Below, in pieces: positions 48,430-60,310 of a stretch of DNA of 64,000 nt. The notes under the pieces are model-generated. The model worked only from the letters and a program-made list of their open reading frames with translations, did not search any database and was not told the DNA's origin. Position 1 is the stretch's first letter. Each line of letters starts with the position of its first letter. Source of the stretch: Solanum dulcamara (taxonomy: Eukaryota; Streptophyta; Magnoliopsida; Solanales; Solanaceae); NCBI RefSeq assembly GCF_947179165.1, contig NC_077245.1, positions 21,241,740 through 21,305,739 of the forward strand, in the 5' to 3' direction. Made by a program: the position numbers and the translations under genes.

Positions 48430-48661
48430 ATATTGTGAATTTTGCCAGATTTAAATTTTGTTGCGTCCAAATACATCCAGATACATGTATCTCGGAATAC
48501 ACGTGGTCAAAATTAGGTGTAATTTATCCCAGATACATTGTATCCAAGTGGATTCGCAAGTATCTAAGATATATAGGCAAATTTTGCTCGCCTCCCTTTC
48601 ATCTCGCTTGCCACTCTCCTATATATCTAGTACCCCAGATACATGTGAATCACACCAGATA
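48430..48661. repeat. GATACATGTATC-type repeat, left part
   Basis: Repeated CAGATACATGTATC and GATACATTGTATCC dyads, then GCTCGCCTCC..CTCGCTTGCC. The region is split by LTR F at AGATA and resumes at 53083 as CATAGGAATACATGTATC. The overlapping open frames at 48435-48679 are repeat sequence. Confidence 0.55.
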
Positions 48662-50455
48662 TGTCACAATCTAAGTTAGGCCCTAGGCGTGAAATGACGA
48701 TTAGAATCCTGAAGGACTCCAACCAAGCCTCTTAGCATACATAACATGACAATTCAAAACATGAAATAGTTGATAAACTAGAAATACGGAAATAGTCTCA
48801 AAACATAGAATCTCTATATAAGAGGATTCAACAATAATGGTCAAAATAAACTAAACTTACTCATAAAGTCTAGACATGCATCTACTAACTTTAGATGAGC
48901 ATAGGACAAGCCCTAACTCACCAAAACATAAAAAATAAGAGTCATAACGAAAGACATAAAAGAACCATCATGGATACGCCCTTGAAACTTGAGGACTCAC
49001 CAAGTGGCAAACATATGCGTTAGCACCCATCTAGCCACATGCGGGAGGATGAGAGTCAAACCCTACATTATGAGACAATGTAGGCAAACGTATGCGTTAG
49101 TACATGATATGTACTGAGTATGTAAGAAACATGCATGACATGAATAACGGGCATGAACATGTGATGCATGACCAAATAACTTGAAAAGCATGAAGTAAGA
49201 ATATGAAAACGTTTAATAAGGTCAATGCATCATAAAAACATCAATTGAGAGCTTATAAGAAAATATAGTCATTTGTGGGATATTAACCATAATCGACATT
49301 TACCATGTTAGCTATAACATGAAATCCGATGTAACTTCCACATCGAGAAGAAAGAGACTACTTTCCAAGTAGAATCCATATCATAGTCATAATCATGTGT
49401 TATATGTGGTTCCACTAGTTAGGCCAATTAAAGCAAACCTACGGGGGCAACGTAGTTTGGGACTAGGGTTGCTACTAGAGACTCCCTTACCAAGTCTCTA
49501 CCACAAAGTTCTCTTGGTGCTAAGTTAATCCCAACGGAATATGTAATCATTAACATTAGGAAAGACAACCATGCACCAATCTACATTCATAAAATACATT
49601 ATAAGAATAGCTCATTCAATTATGATTTCATAACTTTGTTCATATAAACACTTGCCTTTCTTAGCATCTAAATCATGATTTCTTCATATGGTAAGAAAAC
49701 TTTTCACAATTCATTCATTCAAACATGAAAACATACTTGAAACATAATTTATAACTGTTCATAACTCATTCATAAATTAATCCTTCATAAGTTCATGATC
49801 ATAAATTCACGGTTCATAATGAAAATCATTAATTTAATGCATGAATTTATATGAAATCAATTTAAAATCATGTAGTGATGTGAAATCCTGTATAATAAAG
49901 TGAAAAATATATCAATTGAATCAATATAGAGAAGACTCATGAAGAATTGACATGAAACCCTTTGAAATTGGGCGAAATTGAATTAGGAGAATTGAGTTCC
50001 TTTGGGACCCAATAGATGAAAGGAATCCATTGGTGAATTCTCACATATCTTAGCTATTAAAGCCCTAATGCATTGGAGATTGAAGAACCTTGAACTTGGA
50101 GCTTGAACCCTACTTATCTTGAAGAAGAAGCCTTAGAGAGAATCCTTCAGAGAGAAGATTTTGATTGGGAGAGGAGTGAGAAGTTAATGAAGGATTTTGA
50201 GTAGTTATTAGTATAGAAAAATACACAAAAAATGTCCAAGTCTTAGTATAAAAGAGTCGGGAAAAAGTCCATATTGCCCTTAAAATAATAATTAAATGAC
50301 CCTTTATACGGACGCTCCCACGGATCATGTAACCCTTCGCAGTCCGTGAAAGGGGCTCGTAGACTTGGATGGTTATTGGTCTCCTGAAGGGTTGCCTTCT
50401 ACGGTTGTCCTTATGGCCCGTCTTAAGCATTACAGATCGTAGACCTTGTCGTGAA
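48662..50455 (-). mobile_element. Solo LTR F, first part
   Basis: It starts TGTCACAATCTAAG and, skipping element J, ends TTTTAGGGTTATACA at 53077. Target duplications are AGATA (48657-48661) and AAATA (53078-53082), one change. The LTR is about 2.1 kb without J. Minus orientation is inferred from dyads near its right end. No gag-pol remains. Confidence 0.7.
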
Positions 50456-50460
50456 GTAGG
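50290..50460 (-). promoter_or_regulatory. CCACGGACCGTGG-type dyad array of LTR F, part 1
   Basis: Words TACGGACGCTCCCACGGATC, CGCAGTCCGTGAAAG and CTACGGTTGTCC are spaced through the U3 side. The rest of the array lies at 52743-52995 on the other side of element J. Confidence 0.5.
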
Positions 50461-52737
50461 TGTTGGCACCCAATTTTGATCCTCTACAACGCAAATTAGC
50501 TATTGAGTTTCTTTGAATTTCGAATATTTTTTAAATAATTAGCTTTTATAAAAAGCAAAGATATTTTCATGTTATTCTTAACTATTTTTATCTTTTTATA
50601 AATTTTAGTATAATATACATATTTCTATATAACTATATCTTTGATTACTATTTATGTGGTTATTTGAAAATCATCTCAAAAAGATTTTATTTTTAACTAA
50701 ATACAATATTAGTTAGGTTAGTTTAATTATAGTTTGTATTTTTGAAATTTTTAGTTTTTTTCTTAGAAAAAAAATCGCAATCTCCCACATCGAAAATCCT
50801 TGAGGGATTTGGGGTTTTTGAATCTTATATAAAGGCTCATATTCTCATTAAGAAGAAGGAAGAAGTGAGAGGTTTTTTAGTCATTCCAAAGTTAAAAAAA
50901 TTTCTTACTTGGCTAGGATCTTGGACTCTTGTCCCCAGCCTAAAAGTTGTAAAAAATTTTAACTTTCAATTTATATTTTTCTTCGAGGAAAATAGGAGAT
51001 TGAAGTCGAAATTTAGGCTAAGAACAGAGTTCTTATAACATCGAACCCATGAAGGTTCGAATCAAATTTTTTAATTTTTCTTTTTGTGGATTAGAGTTCC
51101 GTCAAGCTCTTGGGTGGTGGTGAAGTCGTCTTCCGCTCGTCGTCTCCAGTCTCGCTAACTGGAAAAAAATAATCTTTTTTCAACTTTATTTTATTTAATT
51201 ATTTCATGTTTTATATTTAGTTGATTCATAGTCTTTTTTTAACATGTATTAAGAATAATTAGATTAATGATAGAAATATCTTATAGTTAGCATTGTTAGG
51301 ATTAATTAGCTAGGATGTATTAAGATTATTTCATGAAAACACTTAGTTTTGTTCATTATTTTTTCAAGTAGTTTTCTTTAACAATATAGATTTTCATGGT
51401 TTCAATTTCTTCTTTTAACATGATTTAGATGATAAAAATATGCTTAAGTTATTATCTAGTTAGAACTTTCATGGCCTAATTGATTTAATTCTTTCTTTAA
51501 AATTTGAGTTAGTATAACGTATATATTAATTTCGTGTCTTTAGTTACTTGAATATATTTTTTTCTTTCTTTTTCTTTGTCTACATATAATATATGTTGTT
51601 AGTCACCTCTAAGATGCCCATCAATTTGATACCTTAACATATAATGAAATATTCTTTGATTTAGCTTAAAATAAGTAGATGCTTATGTAATTTTATTTTG
51701 GTGCATGTGATATCGATTCGAGTCTATCTTTGGACTCCATCCTTGCATATTGTTGAGTTTTGAGTCTCCCATCATCTTGCTCAAATTGCTGGAGAGTTGA
51801 TACATGGAAAGGAAGCTAATATTCATGGTTTGAATATTGATATTGGGCTGTATACATGGAATACAGGTGGGAAACAGTGTCGTATACACTGATATACAGT
51901 ATCTATATAGTCTGATATGCATGAAAATAATGTTGTATATAGTGATATACAGTGTATATAAAGTCTGATATACAGTGATATATAGCATAAACAGGGATCA
52001 AACAAGTGATATACAGTTCAATATACAGTAGAATGTTGTATATACTGTATACAATATATATACAGTTCGATATACAATGTATATACAGATGCGATATACA
52101 GTGGAATTGTGCTTAAGGCCCAAAACGCAGATGGCCCAACAACTTAGTCCAGACGTACAAAAAATAAGTGTCGGATCGTATTTTCATGTGTTATTTATTG
52201 TTTATTTATATTGATTCGAGTTATAATAATTTATTTATTTATGTTATTTAGGCTTGCTTAGATATTAATTTTCATTTGTTTTAACTTAATTAGATTCCCC
52301 TAAAGATAAACCAATTCATGTTAATTTACTCTTTAAATGATTTTCTACCTTCACTTAGTCATTTGATAAACTTTTACTTTTTTATATATATACATGTATA
52401 TTATTTTCAATGTTTAAGTTTGATCATTTTTTCTAAAAATAATTTTAAAGTCTTCGTTTCCTTTTAAATTAATATTTTCAAAAGTTAGTCAAATAATTTA
52501 TCAAATCGTCAAATAACGCGTTAGCGGCCACATTGAATGCTTAACACCTTCTCAAAGTGGAAATAAGAATTTTGTACCCTTTTCTCCGAATTTTTAAGAC
52601 TTAAATCTGTTAGGGTCTTTTAAATTAAGTTTTCTTAATTTCTTTAAAAATTTAAGTGGCGACTCTTCTTTTCTAAAAATTGATTTTTTCTCTATAAAGT
52701 TGAAATTAATTTTAAACCGTCTTTTTCCGACATAACA
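50461..52737 (+). mobile_element. Solo LTR J (2277 bp), Ogre/Tat-like
   Basis: It starts TGTTGGCACCCAATTTTG and ends CGACATAACA, flanked by GTAGG (50456-50460) and GTAGA (52738-52742), one change. The start and the GTGGCGACTC word near its end resemble Ogre/Tat LTRs of Solanaceae and legumes. Lineage is tentative because no pol is present. It landed in the dyad array of LTR F. Confidence 0.65.
51845..52112 (+). repeat. GATATACAGT repeat array in LTR J
   Basis: At least nine copies or near copies of (CT/GT)GATATACAGT and TATATACAGT, plus ACTGTAT complements, occur within about 270 bases at irregular 20-40 base spacing. It is AT-rich and dyad-capable, unlike the GC-rich arrays of the gypsy LTRs. 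Minus-strand open frames here are artefacts. Confidence 0.75.
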
Positions 52738-52742
52738 GTAGA

Positions 52743-53077
52743 TCCTCTCCAAAGTCATGAAGCCTTTCTCACATGGACCTTTCTACGGTCTGTGTACTTT
52801 CTTACGGTTCGTACAATGGCCGTGAAGGCCAACTTCTTTGGGTCCCTTATGGAGACGAGCTCATGGACCATTACACGGTTCGTGAAACTTTCCACGGTTT
52901 GTGGACCCCTCTTTGGGACCCTGCTCATTTCCTTCTTCTCCAGCTCCCCTTTACGGAGGCCTTCCACGGACCGTGGAGCCTATTACGTCCGTGAAGGACC
53001 TCATAAAATGTTAAAAGCTGTAAAATTTTTGAGATTTTTTTTCTTTTGTTCGACTTTCCAACTTTTAGGGTTATACA
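52743..53077 (-). mobile_element. Solo LTR F, second part with dyads
   Basis: It continues LTR F. It contains TTACGGTTCGTAC, CACGGTTCGTGAAAC, CCACGGACCGTGGAGCC (52966-52982) and TTACGTCCGTGAAGG within 250 bases. It ends GGGTTATACA. Frames 52755-53103 are LTR sequence. Confidence 0.65.
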
Positions 53078-53082
53078 AAATA

Positions 53083-53560
53083 CATAGGAATACATGTATC
53101 TAGTAAGATTTACATGTATTTGAGATACATGACTATCTCACTCATTTCTCTCGCGCTATTTTAGTGTACTTGGTACAATATATGTATTTAGGTGTACCTT
53201 CCTCAATATATGATAGAAAACTTTTAATTAGTAGTAAGATACGTAATTATTTGAAAGTATAGGTGAAATTAGTATATATGGTATGAATGTATATCTAATG
53301 AGGTAGTTTTTTCTTTTAAAAATGACTGTAGATTGGGCTTAATTAGAGATTTATAGTTATAGTTTGCTTAATTACGATTCGTTATTACATGTGGAGAGAG
53401 GCGAGCGAGATACAATTGATTTGCAAATCTGATCACTATTATATCACGAGTACAAATGATATAATTAATTTGTATAAAAAAAAACTAGTTATTAGAAGAA
53501 GGAGAGAGGTGAGCGAGATTAGTAGAGGGAGGAGAAAGGCGAGCGAGAACACCTAGGGTG
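53083..53560. repeat. GATACATGTATC-type repeat, right part
   Basis: It resumes the repeat broken at 48661. It contains TACATGTATTTGAGATACATG and ends with GGAGAGAGGTGAGCGAGAT and GAGAAAGGCGAGCGAGA units, complementary in style to GCTCGCC..CTCGCTTGCC at 48590. Confidence 0.5.
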
Positions 53561-54367
53561 ACCTTTACAAGGCTTCATCATAACTTTCCATACTCAATCA
53601 GATACCTTTTCAAGGCTTAGAGCTATTTTCTTCTTGACGTAAGTAATTCCTATCTGTTTTTCCTTCTAAAGCATGGTTAAACATCTTAACTTTCTAAAAT
53701 AAATATTATTATTTTTTTTGAAAAAAACATGTACTTTTCATTTCCCAAAAGTGAGATCAAATATGTTACTCATTAAACATTTCTTAAAATGGATTTGTTT
53801 TAGCCTTTTTATATAATAATTTCTTATCTATTAGTACTGCATAAATTAGGAAAGATGAAATAACATATATTATTTGAAAATTGTGTAAAAAATACTATAC
53901 ATCACAATAATTAACAACCTACTATAAACAACATAATAATTAACAACCTAATATATTTAAAAGACATATAAATATTTGATTGACTCTCAAAATTTTACTA
54001 GTGCCGCATAAATTGAGATAGAAGAAGTGACATATATTATTTGAAAATGACAACATGAATCAAAATAACTAATAACTTAAAATATTTAAAAATTAAGATG
54101 ACTCTCCAAATTCATTTGTGTTATATAAATTAAGATAAAAAATAACATGCATTGGATCCATGCTAGCACGAATTCTTGTATCTAGTAAATTATATAAATG
54201 TCAGTATAATGATTCTAATACGATGAGTAATATAATTTAACTTAAAAATACTCCCCAATCAATATATATTAAATAAAATTATCAATAGTTACCTTTTTTA
54301 CTATTTATTATACTGTCGTTTCTACTTCTTCAATAACCGTAATTCTCCTGCCAGATCCAACAAGACT

Positions 54368-54370
<3 letters not shown>
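53561..54370 (+). promoter_or_regulatory. Upstream region of the PIR gene
   Basis: AT-rich sequence between the last repeat and the GA tract of the PIR leader. It contains two or three degenerate direct repeats (GCATAAATTGAGATAGAAGA then GTGACATATATTATTTGAAAA) at about 53840-54140. No convincing single TATA box could be chosen. The transcription start is not visible but should lie near the GA tract. Confidence 0.4.

Positions 54371-54443
<73 letters not shown>
54371..54443 (+). repeat. (GA)36 microsatellite in the PIR 5' region
   Basis: A pure 73-base GA repeat lies 66 bases upstream of the PIR start codon, followed by CTGGTAAACTTGTCC. GA tracts in plant leaders and promoters are bound by BPC/GAGA-type factors. 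A tract this long is expected to vary between accessions. Confidence 0.95.
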
Positions 54444-54445
<2 letters not shown>

Positions 54446-54508
54446 GGTAAACTTGTCCAGTCTCCCCCCTGACAAATGCAGTATCTTTTCTGCTAATTAC
54501 AACATCAA

Positions 54509-55341
54509 ATGGCTGTTCCGATTGAAGAAGCTATTGCTGCACTATCCACATTTTCTCTAGAGGTAATGATGTCTATTATCACTGTTTTGAATATTAGATT
54601 CATAGTTGGGAACTCAATTTTATTTAGTAAGCGTTTGCGGCTAAATTTCTTTTTTTGTGGTTAAAATTTTAGGATGATCAACCAGAAGTACAAGGCCCAG
54701 GGTTTTGGGTTTCAGCTGAAGGAGGTGCAACTGTTAGTCCAATCGGTAACACATCGTTTTTACATCTCTTTTAGGTCTTCAGTATTGATTCAGTATTTTC
54801 CCCCCTAATTATTGTTATTGTAGTTAGTAATGTTCTTATTCTAATTATTGTGTTTTACTTAAGTCATTGCTTCATCTTCCTTTCTGGTTGTAAGCATAAA
54901 TGAATTTGCCTTCAGTATTTGTTTTGATAAATAAGATTGCATTCAATATTGTATTGTTAGTATTATTAATTTCAAGCGATTCCTTGTGAATGTTCCTTGT
55001 AGGCCGTCCTTTCTGGAATTATAGCCTACCCATGAAATCAAATTGCCTCAAGTATTATCCTAAATAAAGTGATTCCTTTTTACTTTTTTTTTAACGTTTC
55101 AAAATGATTTTGGCAGAGTACAGTGACGTGGCTGCATATAGGCTGTCTTTATCGGAAGACACTAAAGCTATTAACCAGCTGGTATGTGTTAAGAAATTGT
55201 ATCAGTATTCTGCTGCTGAAATTGCATTCCTTTTCCTTGATGTAATGCTGAAATTGTTTGCAGAACACACTTATACAAGAAGGGAAGGAAATGGGTTCCG
55301 TAGTCTACACATATAGAAGTTGTGTTAAAGCGCTTCCTCAG
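54509..55341 (+). CDS. PIR: PIR/SRA1 (CYFIP-type) subunit of the SCAR/WAVE complex, exons 1-4, partial
   Basis: The coding sequence is in four exons: 54509-54562, 54673-54745, 55117-55181 and 55264-55341, each with GT/AG borders and intact phase (18 codons, phase 1 after exon 2, 64 codons after exon 3, 90 after exon 4). The product begins MAVPIEEAIAALSTFSLE, continues YSDVAAYRLSLSEDTKAINQ and ends here ..YRSCVKALPQ. This is the conserved N-terminus of plant PIR (PIROGI/KLUNKER), the homologue of animal SRA1/CYFIP, about 1280 residues. The protein holds SCAR/WAVE, takes the signal from active ROP/Rac and so controls ARP2/3 actin nucleation in trichomes, pavement cells and other growing cells. 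The start ATG lies in AACATCAAATGGCT, 66 bases after the GA tract. No stop or frameshift occurs in these exons. Exon 5 (beginning LP.SMKHSQ in the family) is not found in the remaining 8.6 kb, so intron 4 is very large or the locus is a truncated copy. Confidence 0.9.
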
Positions 55342-55640
55342 GTTAGTGAAGAATTTCAGCTTCTTACAGGAAAAGGTTTTCATTTCTTAATGAGATAAGG
55401 TCTTACATTATCAGGATCTTCTTCTTTGCTTCTCTGCTTTTTGTTTTTGGTTGGTGAAAATGATGATAATATGTGGTGGTGGTGGTTTGTAGTTTATCCC
55501 AATATTTTTGTATATCTATATATTTGTGGCAGCTTTGTGAGAGCAGAAACGATGAGCAACCTCAATTCTTTCTTTAAAGTTTAGCTAGAACAAAGAGCAT
55601 AACCTTGTTAATCGACTAGTATAATTTCCTCATAACTGCG
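55342..55640 (+). other. Start of PIR intron 4
   Basis: It begins with the donor GTTAGTG after codon 90. AT-rich intron-like sequence with a short GTGGTGGTGG tract near 55475. No next exon is seen before the first LINE fragment. Confidence 0.6.
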
Positions 55641-57581
55641 CCCAAGGCATATGACCATGTCAGCTGGTCTTGTTTGCTAGATGTCTTGAGGCTAACAAAT
55701 GTTTAGTGATAAGTGGACAGAGTGGGTCAGATTCTGCATTTCCGCAGTCAGATTTTCCATATTGATAGATCGTGATCCGTAAGGTTTCTTCAAGACTGGA
55801 AGGGGTTTAAGGCAGGGTGATCCTTTATCCTCTATCTCTTTGTCTTGGTGATGGAGATCCCAAACTTAACATTCAAAAAGTCAGAGAGTTTGGGATGGTT
55901 TAAGGGCCTATGCATTGGTAAGAATAGAGAGGAAGAAATGGTACTTGCACTTATTCTCTATGCAAATGATACTTTACGTTAGGCAGAAAAAGATCAGTTA
56001 TTACTTCCAAGACTTAAGAGGAGTTTTGTTAAGTTTTCAAGCAATTTCTGAGCTGAAAATCTGTCTAAAAGCAGTATATTTAGCATTAATGCAGAATGTT
56101 GCATTGAGGAATTAGTTGATATTTTGGTGTGTGAAATGAACAAGTTTCCTGCAGTATATTTGGGTTTTTCATTAGGGATGAAGAAGAAAGACAAAAGTAT
56201 TTGGCTATGAGTAACTGATAGATGTACAAATAAGTTTGTTTCAAAATAAATATATAGATGTACAGATAAGTTAACCCCTTAGAAGAAACGACATCTGTCT
56301 TTTGGGTGAAGACTTATCCTAATTAATAGTGTGCTTGATGGAATGCGAACGTATACAATGTCTCTGTTTTCTATGTCTACAACAATAGATAAGAAGAATT
56401 CTATTATACCTTAGTTTTGATGGGGTGGTAATGCTGATAAAACGAAGATCCATTTAGTAAGGTGGCAAGTGGTAATAAATGATAAGAAAGGTCACAATCA
56501 AGTGGCTTTCAGCCCCTTCCCTTACATCCTTACAGTCAAGTGGCTTTCAGCCTGGGAGTGAGGAATTTGAAATTTCATAACAAAAGCTTGCTATTTAAAT
56601 GGCCGTGGAGATACATTAGGGGTGGTAAAGAAATTTGAAAAGGCTTATAGATGATATTTATAGAAAGATGAGTGGTTGGAGGCAAAGTTCCACATAGATG
56701 AGCAGGGAAGGGGGAGTTTGAGAAGCAGATTTCCACACCTATTTAGATGCTTTGTGCTTAAGGAGGCTATGTAGCTGATTTTCATTCAACCTCAGGATGA
56801 CAATTAGAATTCCAGAGGAATTTACATGACTGGGAGCTGGAGGTTTTTTCTCTAACTTATACAAAAACTGGAGTCAATCTCAGTTATTCAGAATAAGGTG
56901 AATGGATTGTTCTGGGTGAATAACAAGGATAGAATGTTCTATGTCAAAAATTGCTACAATCTGCTGCTAAAACTTGCATATCAGGGGGTATCTAATTGAC
57001 ATTATCTGGAAAACTAAAGCTATTGTATAAGTAGCTTGTTGTGGATGGATTGCCACTTGGGAAGCTTGTCTAACTCAGAATAATTTACAGAACAGTGTTT
57101 TGTTTTTAGTAGTAAATGCTAAATGTGTGAAGAAGATCAGGAATCAGTGGAGCATTCTTTATTGCACTGTAGAGTATCCTGAGAATGTCGGGAGCTGCTT
57201 CTTAATGTGATTGAAACTTCATGGGTAATGCCTCTGAAGATCGAAGTTTACTGGAATGCTGGCCAAGTGAAAGGATGCCTAAAAACTTGAAGCAGAATTG
57301 GGGAACAAACTCCAATATGCATTTTCTGGACTATATGGCTGGAAAGGAACAAGCCTTACTTTGAAGAAAAAGGATGCACATTTCTAAAATTAAGAATACT
57401 TGTTTGCATAATTTATATTTTCAGTGTGATAGTAATATACTAAATAGTCTGGATCAGTACATGAACTTCTTAAGTTTGTTAGAATGGGTCACTTGATACT
57501 CTGATGGTTAGAGTTTACTTGTTTCTTGTATTTCCTATATCATCTTGGTTGTCTATTAATAGAGCTTGATCTTATTAAAAA
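55641..57581 (+). pseudogene. LINE 1: 5'-truncated L1-type reverse transcriptase and 3' end
   Basis: The first recognisable frame reads KAYDHVSWSCLLDVL at 55644, then VRFCISAVRFSIL, GLRQGDPLSSILFVLVMEIP (about 55804-55862) and YANDT (about 55956-55972) where active copies have (F/Y)ADD. Further on come LSKS and YLGFSLG. From 57000 the zinc-binding RVT end can be followed (IIWKTKA..V, ACLTQNNLQ) in several frames. The 3' end is near CTATTAATAGAGCTTGATC and an A-run at about 57575. All parts carry stops and shifts. The 5' part (ORF1, endonuclease, RT fingers) is absent, typical of 5'-truncated LINE insertions. It lies in sense with the PIR gene. Confidence 0.75.
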
Positions 57582-58608
57582 AGCTTCACTAAGGTCACTA
57601 AACTAAATCAGATGAATGAAGGACTGCAAAATTCTCTACTAATCAACACATGTAGCATAAAGCTCATAAATGTAGCTTTGCTTTAAACCAAAGTGCACCC
57701 ATCGTGCTACCTCGGGTTCATGTATAAGGAGATCTAGACAGGTATCTCTTTGCTAGTAGACTTCAGTAAGAAATGCAAGCCATTTAATGGACTCCAATAG
57801 TAGCTGCGTTCTTGTTTGATGACTTCAGACCTTAACTAGAAAGGAAACAAACATACAATTCCTTTCAAATTCATAAAATTCCATATACCGATTCTTGAAT
57901 GTATTAGAGTTTGTTAAATTGGTTCAAGTCTACATGGATATGTAACCACTTCTTCAATGTGATGATAAGCTATATAACTGCTATTAAAAGTCATTGTGTT
58001 GTCACTTAAAGCGATGTGGAAGGAGAGATTATCGCTTCATGGGTGAAGATATTCGCTCTAGAGAAGTGTTTGCTTCTAACAGTACCCATTAAGAAAATTG
58101 TGTGCTTCAAACATGATGCACATAGTTATCCCAACAAGGATCAATCAGTTCCTTGAATCTCAACTTTAAAGAGTTAGATTAATATTTAAATTATTGTATA
58201 TTGAATTCTAAAATTAGTTGTTCTAATCGTAATTTATATTATTGTAATAAATTCATATATGTTGGTATAATATGCTTTTCTGTAACTTGTGCACTTCACA
58301 TCGTAGCAACCATTTCACATTACGTCTTTTGCTTTAAGCCTCATGAACCTTCTCAATTTTTTTTGCGCTTTTAAAACTATTCAGAGGAGAGAATGCTCCA
58401 AGGCACTACTCCCGAGATTTTTAGATTTGAGACTATTACCTCCTCTCTCATCCCCTTCTGGTGGTCCTTCTGATCACCGGAAAACCCTTATAGCCATCAC
58501 ATTTCGGTGCTATTTGACTACCGGATTGTTAACATTGTTTTTCTTCTTTCCTCAAAGCCTTTTGTCATTCATGGACAATCGTATTTAATTTAGATTTGGG
58601 GAAAAGTC
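57582..58608. other. Intronic spacer between the LINEs, no exon seen
   Basis: Noncoding sequence. I searched it by eye for PIR exon 5 without success. The part from about 58330 may be the 5' untranslated region of LINE 2. Confidence 0.45.
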
Positions 58609-60310
58609 CTACATTACGAAGATGTCATTCTCAAGGGAGTTTTGGTATGATTGGGTTGAGAGATCAAGGCTACATATCAGAAGATTGTATTTAAGCAGAG
58701 AAGCCATTGTCTGGGTGTCATGGAGATTCAGAGAGGCATCCAGCCTCAAGGGAAGGGTGTACAATACTTGAAAATATAGAGATAAGGCGACATCCTTGTT
58801 CTGTTCCATGAAATTTAATAAGTTTGGCCGTTATATTTCAATTATTGCTGTCACAGGGGAATCTAGAGTAGTAATTATTATGCCAACAAATGCTTTTAAC
58901 GAGGGTTGGTCAACTATGGCATTCAAAATGGAAAGCTTCGTTAATGGGGGGTCATTCAAGAAGCATTGAATACCAAAAGGACAAGAGAAGAAAGGAGCTT
59001 TAAAGAAGCTCTGTGCAAACCTAGGTGGTCTCAGGGAGATATCCCAAGGAAGAGGGAGGAGGCTAGAGGAGCAGGGCCGTCACATTTTGAGAATTTGCTT
59101 TTGAAAGGTGTTAAATGAGAAGTTCTCAGAATGTGATGAATTCCTACTCGAAATAATGTATGAAAATGGGTATATCAGACTTGGATTGGGGTTCACAACA
59201 TCCAAGTCTTTGATATGAGTGGTATATAATTACTATTCGAATTTTAGAATGAGAAAGATGCAGAGCATATCTTGAGGGGGGAATGAAGAAGCAAGGGAAA
59301 AGAGTCAATCTCAAGTGGTGGTTGCCTTTGGTAGGGGCGTACCTACTTAGTACCAGATTTCACTGGTGCTGGATTAGAGTCCTTGGACTGCCACTACGTC
59401 TTTGGTCCACAGGGGTGATAAAAGAGATAGGTGACAAATGTAGCGGCTGGCTGGATAAAGAGGAGGAGACTATCATAGTTAAGGGCCCATTGGAAAATAT
59501 TCCGGCATTTATTGATGTTGAAGATGGCGAGTGGAGTTATAGTACAAAAAAGTTGGGGTTACCAAACAATAGATGTGTGACATCTCGTCGTACATAAACA
59601 ACAAAAAGGACTAGAGTCGGATGTCTGAGATAACAAAAAAGTTTGAGGAGGAAAAAAATTACTATGGAGAACCTAGCAGATTTCGAGAAAGAGACTGTTT
59701 TTTACACAGGAGTTACAAGGGATGCACATGTGGCAAGTGACAACAATTTTAAAAATTGTGGAAACGGAAGACAACTGGTAGGCATTCTTTTAAATGAACT
59801 TGGGAAGACAATTAGTGGGCATTCTCATATAAATGAACTTGGGTCATTCTCTAATTTAAAAGGAATGGGCCTAAGTTTAAGTAGGCCCAAAGGAATAAGT
59901 GTTAAAACTCCTTTGGTGCTGAGCCTTTTACAGAAAGAATGAACACATCTCTGGGAAATATCAAATGGGAGAAATTTTTCTCCAACTTCAGCTACGGAGA
60001 TGAGAGCAGAGAGTTTGCTAATACAAGGAACTCGGATAAGCAAATGCAGAAAAGGGAGGCGAAGAATGTGGTGGAGGTGGTAAAAAATTTAGAAAACTCA
60101 AACTCAGATTTTAACAGGACTGAAGAAGAAGAGAATGGAGAGAAAACGGGGAAGCTTGGCAGAATCAAATTATTACACTGGAGGAGCCAACGCCAATCTG
60201 ACTCAAGTGAATGTATAAAGGAAGTTGGGTGTGATGCCGCGATTTAGGTGCAAGAGGACATCATCAAGCTGAGCAAACAGTTTGGGGCCATGTTAGATGG
60301 ATTGAAAAAG
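58609..60310 (+). pseudogene. LINE 2 ORF1 (DUF4283-type RNA-binding protein), decayed
   Basis: Broken plus-strand frames read RDKATSLFCSMKFNKFGRYI, then VVIIMPTNAFNEGWSTMAFK. From 59283 a better frame reads VNLKWWLPLVGAYLLSTRF and WCWIRVLGLPLRLWSTGVIK, then EIGDKCSGWLDKEEETI. The WIRVLGLPL.LW block is the DUF4283 domain of plant L1 ORF1 proteins, which bind element RNA. A charged, low-complexity C-terminal part follows at 59643-60247. Stops at about 59598, 59942 and 60247 break it. Confidence 0.7.

Noticed and set aside
51683..52005. Two YTLYITIYNI-type minus-strand frames
   Set aside because: Translation of the GATATACAGT array, not a membrane protein.
52755..53103. Three overlapping frames of 70-103 codons
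   Set aside because: They lie in the U3 dyad array of LTR F. Open by composition only.
55915..56194. Small sense and antisense frames
   Set aside because: Fragments and shadows of the decayed LINE reverse transcriptase.
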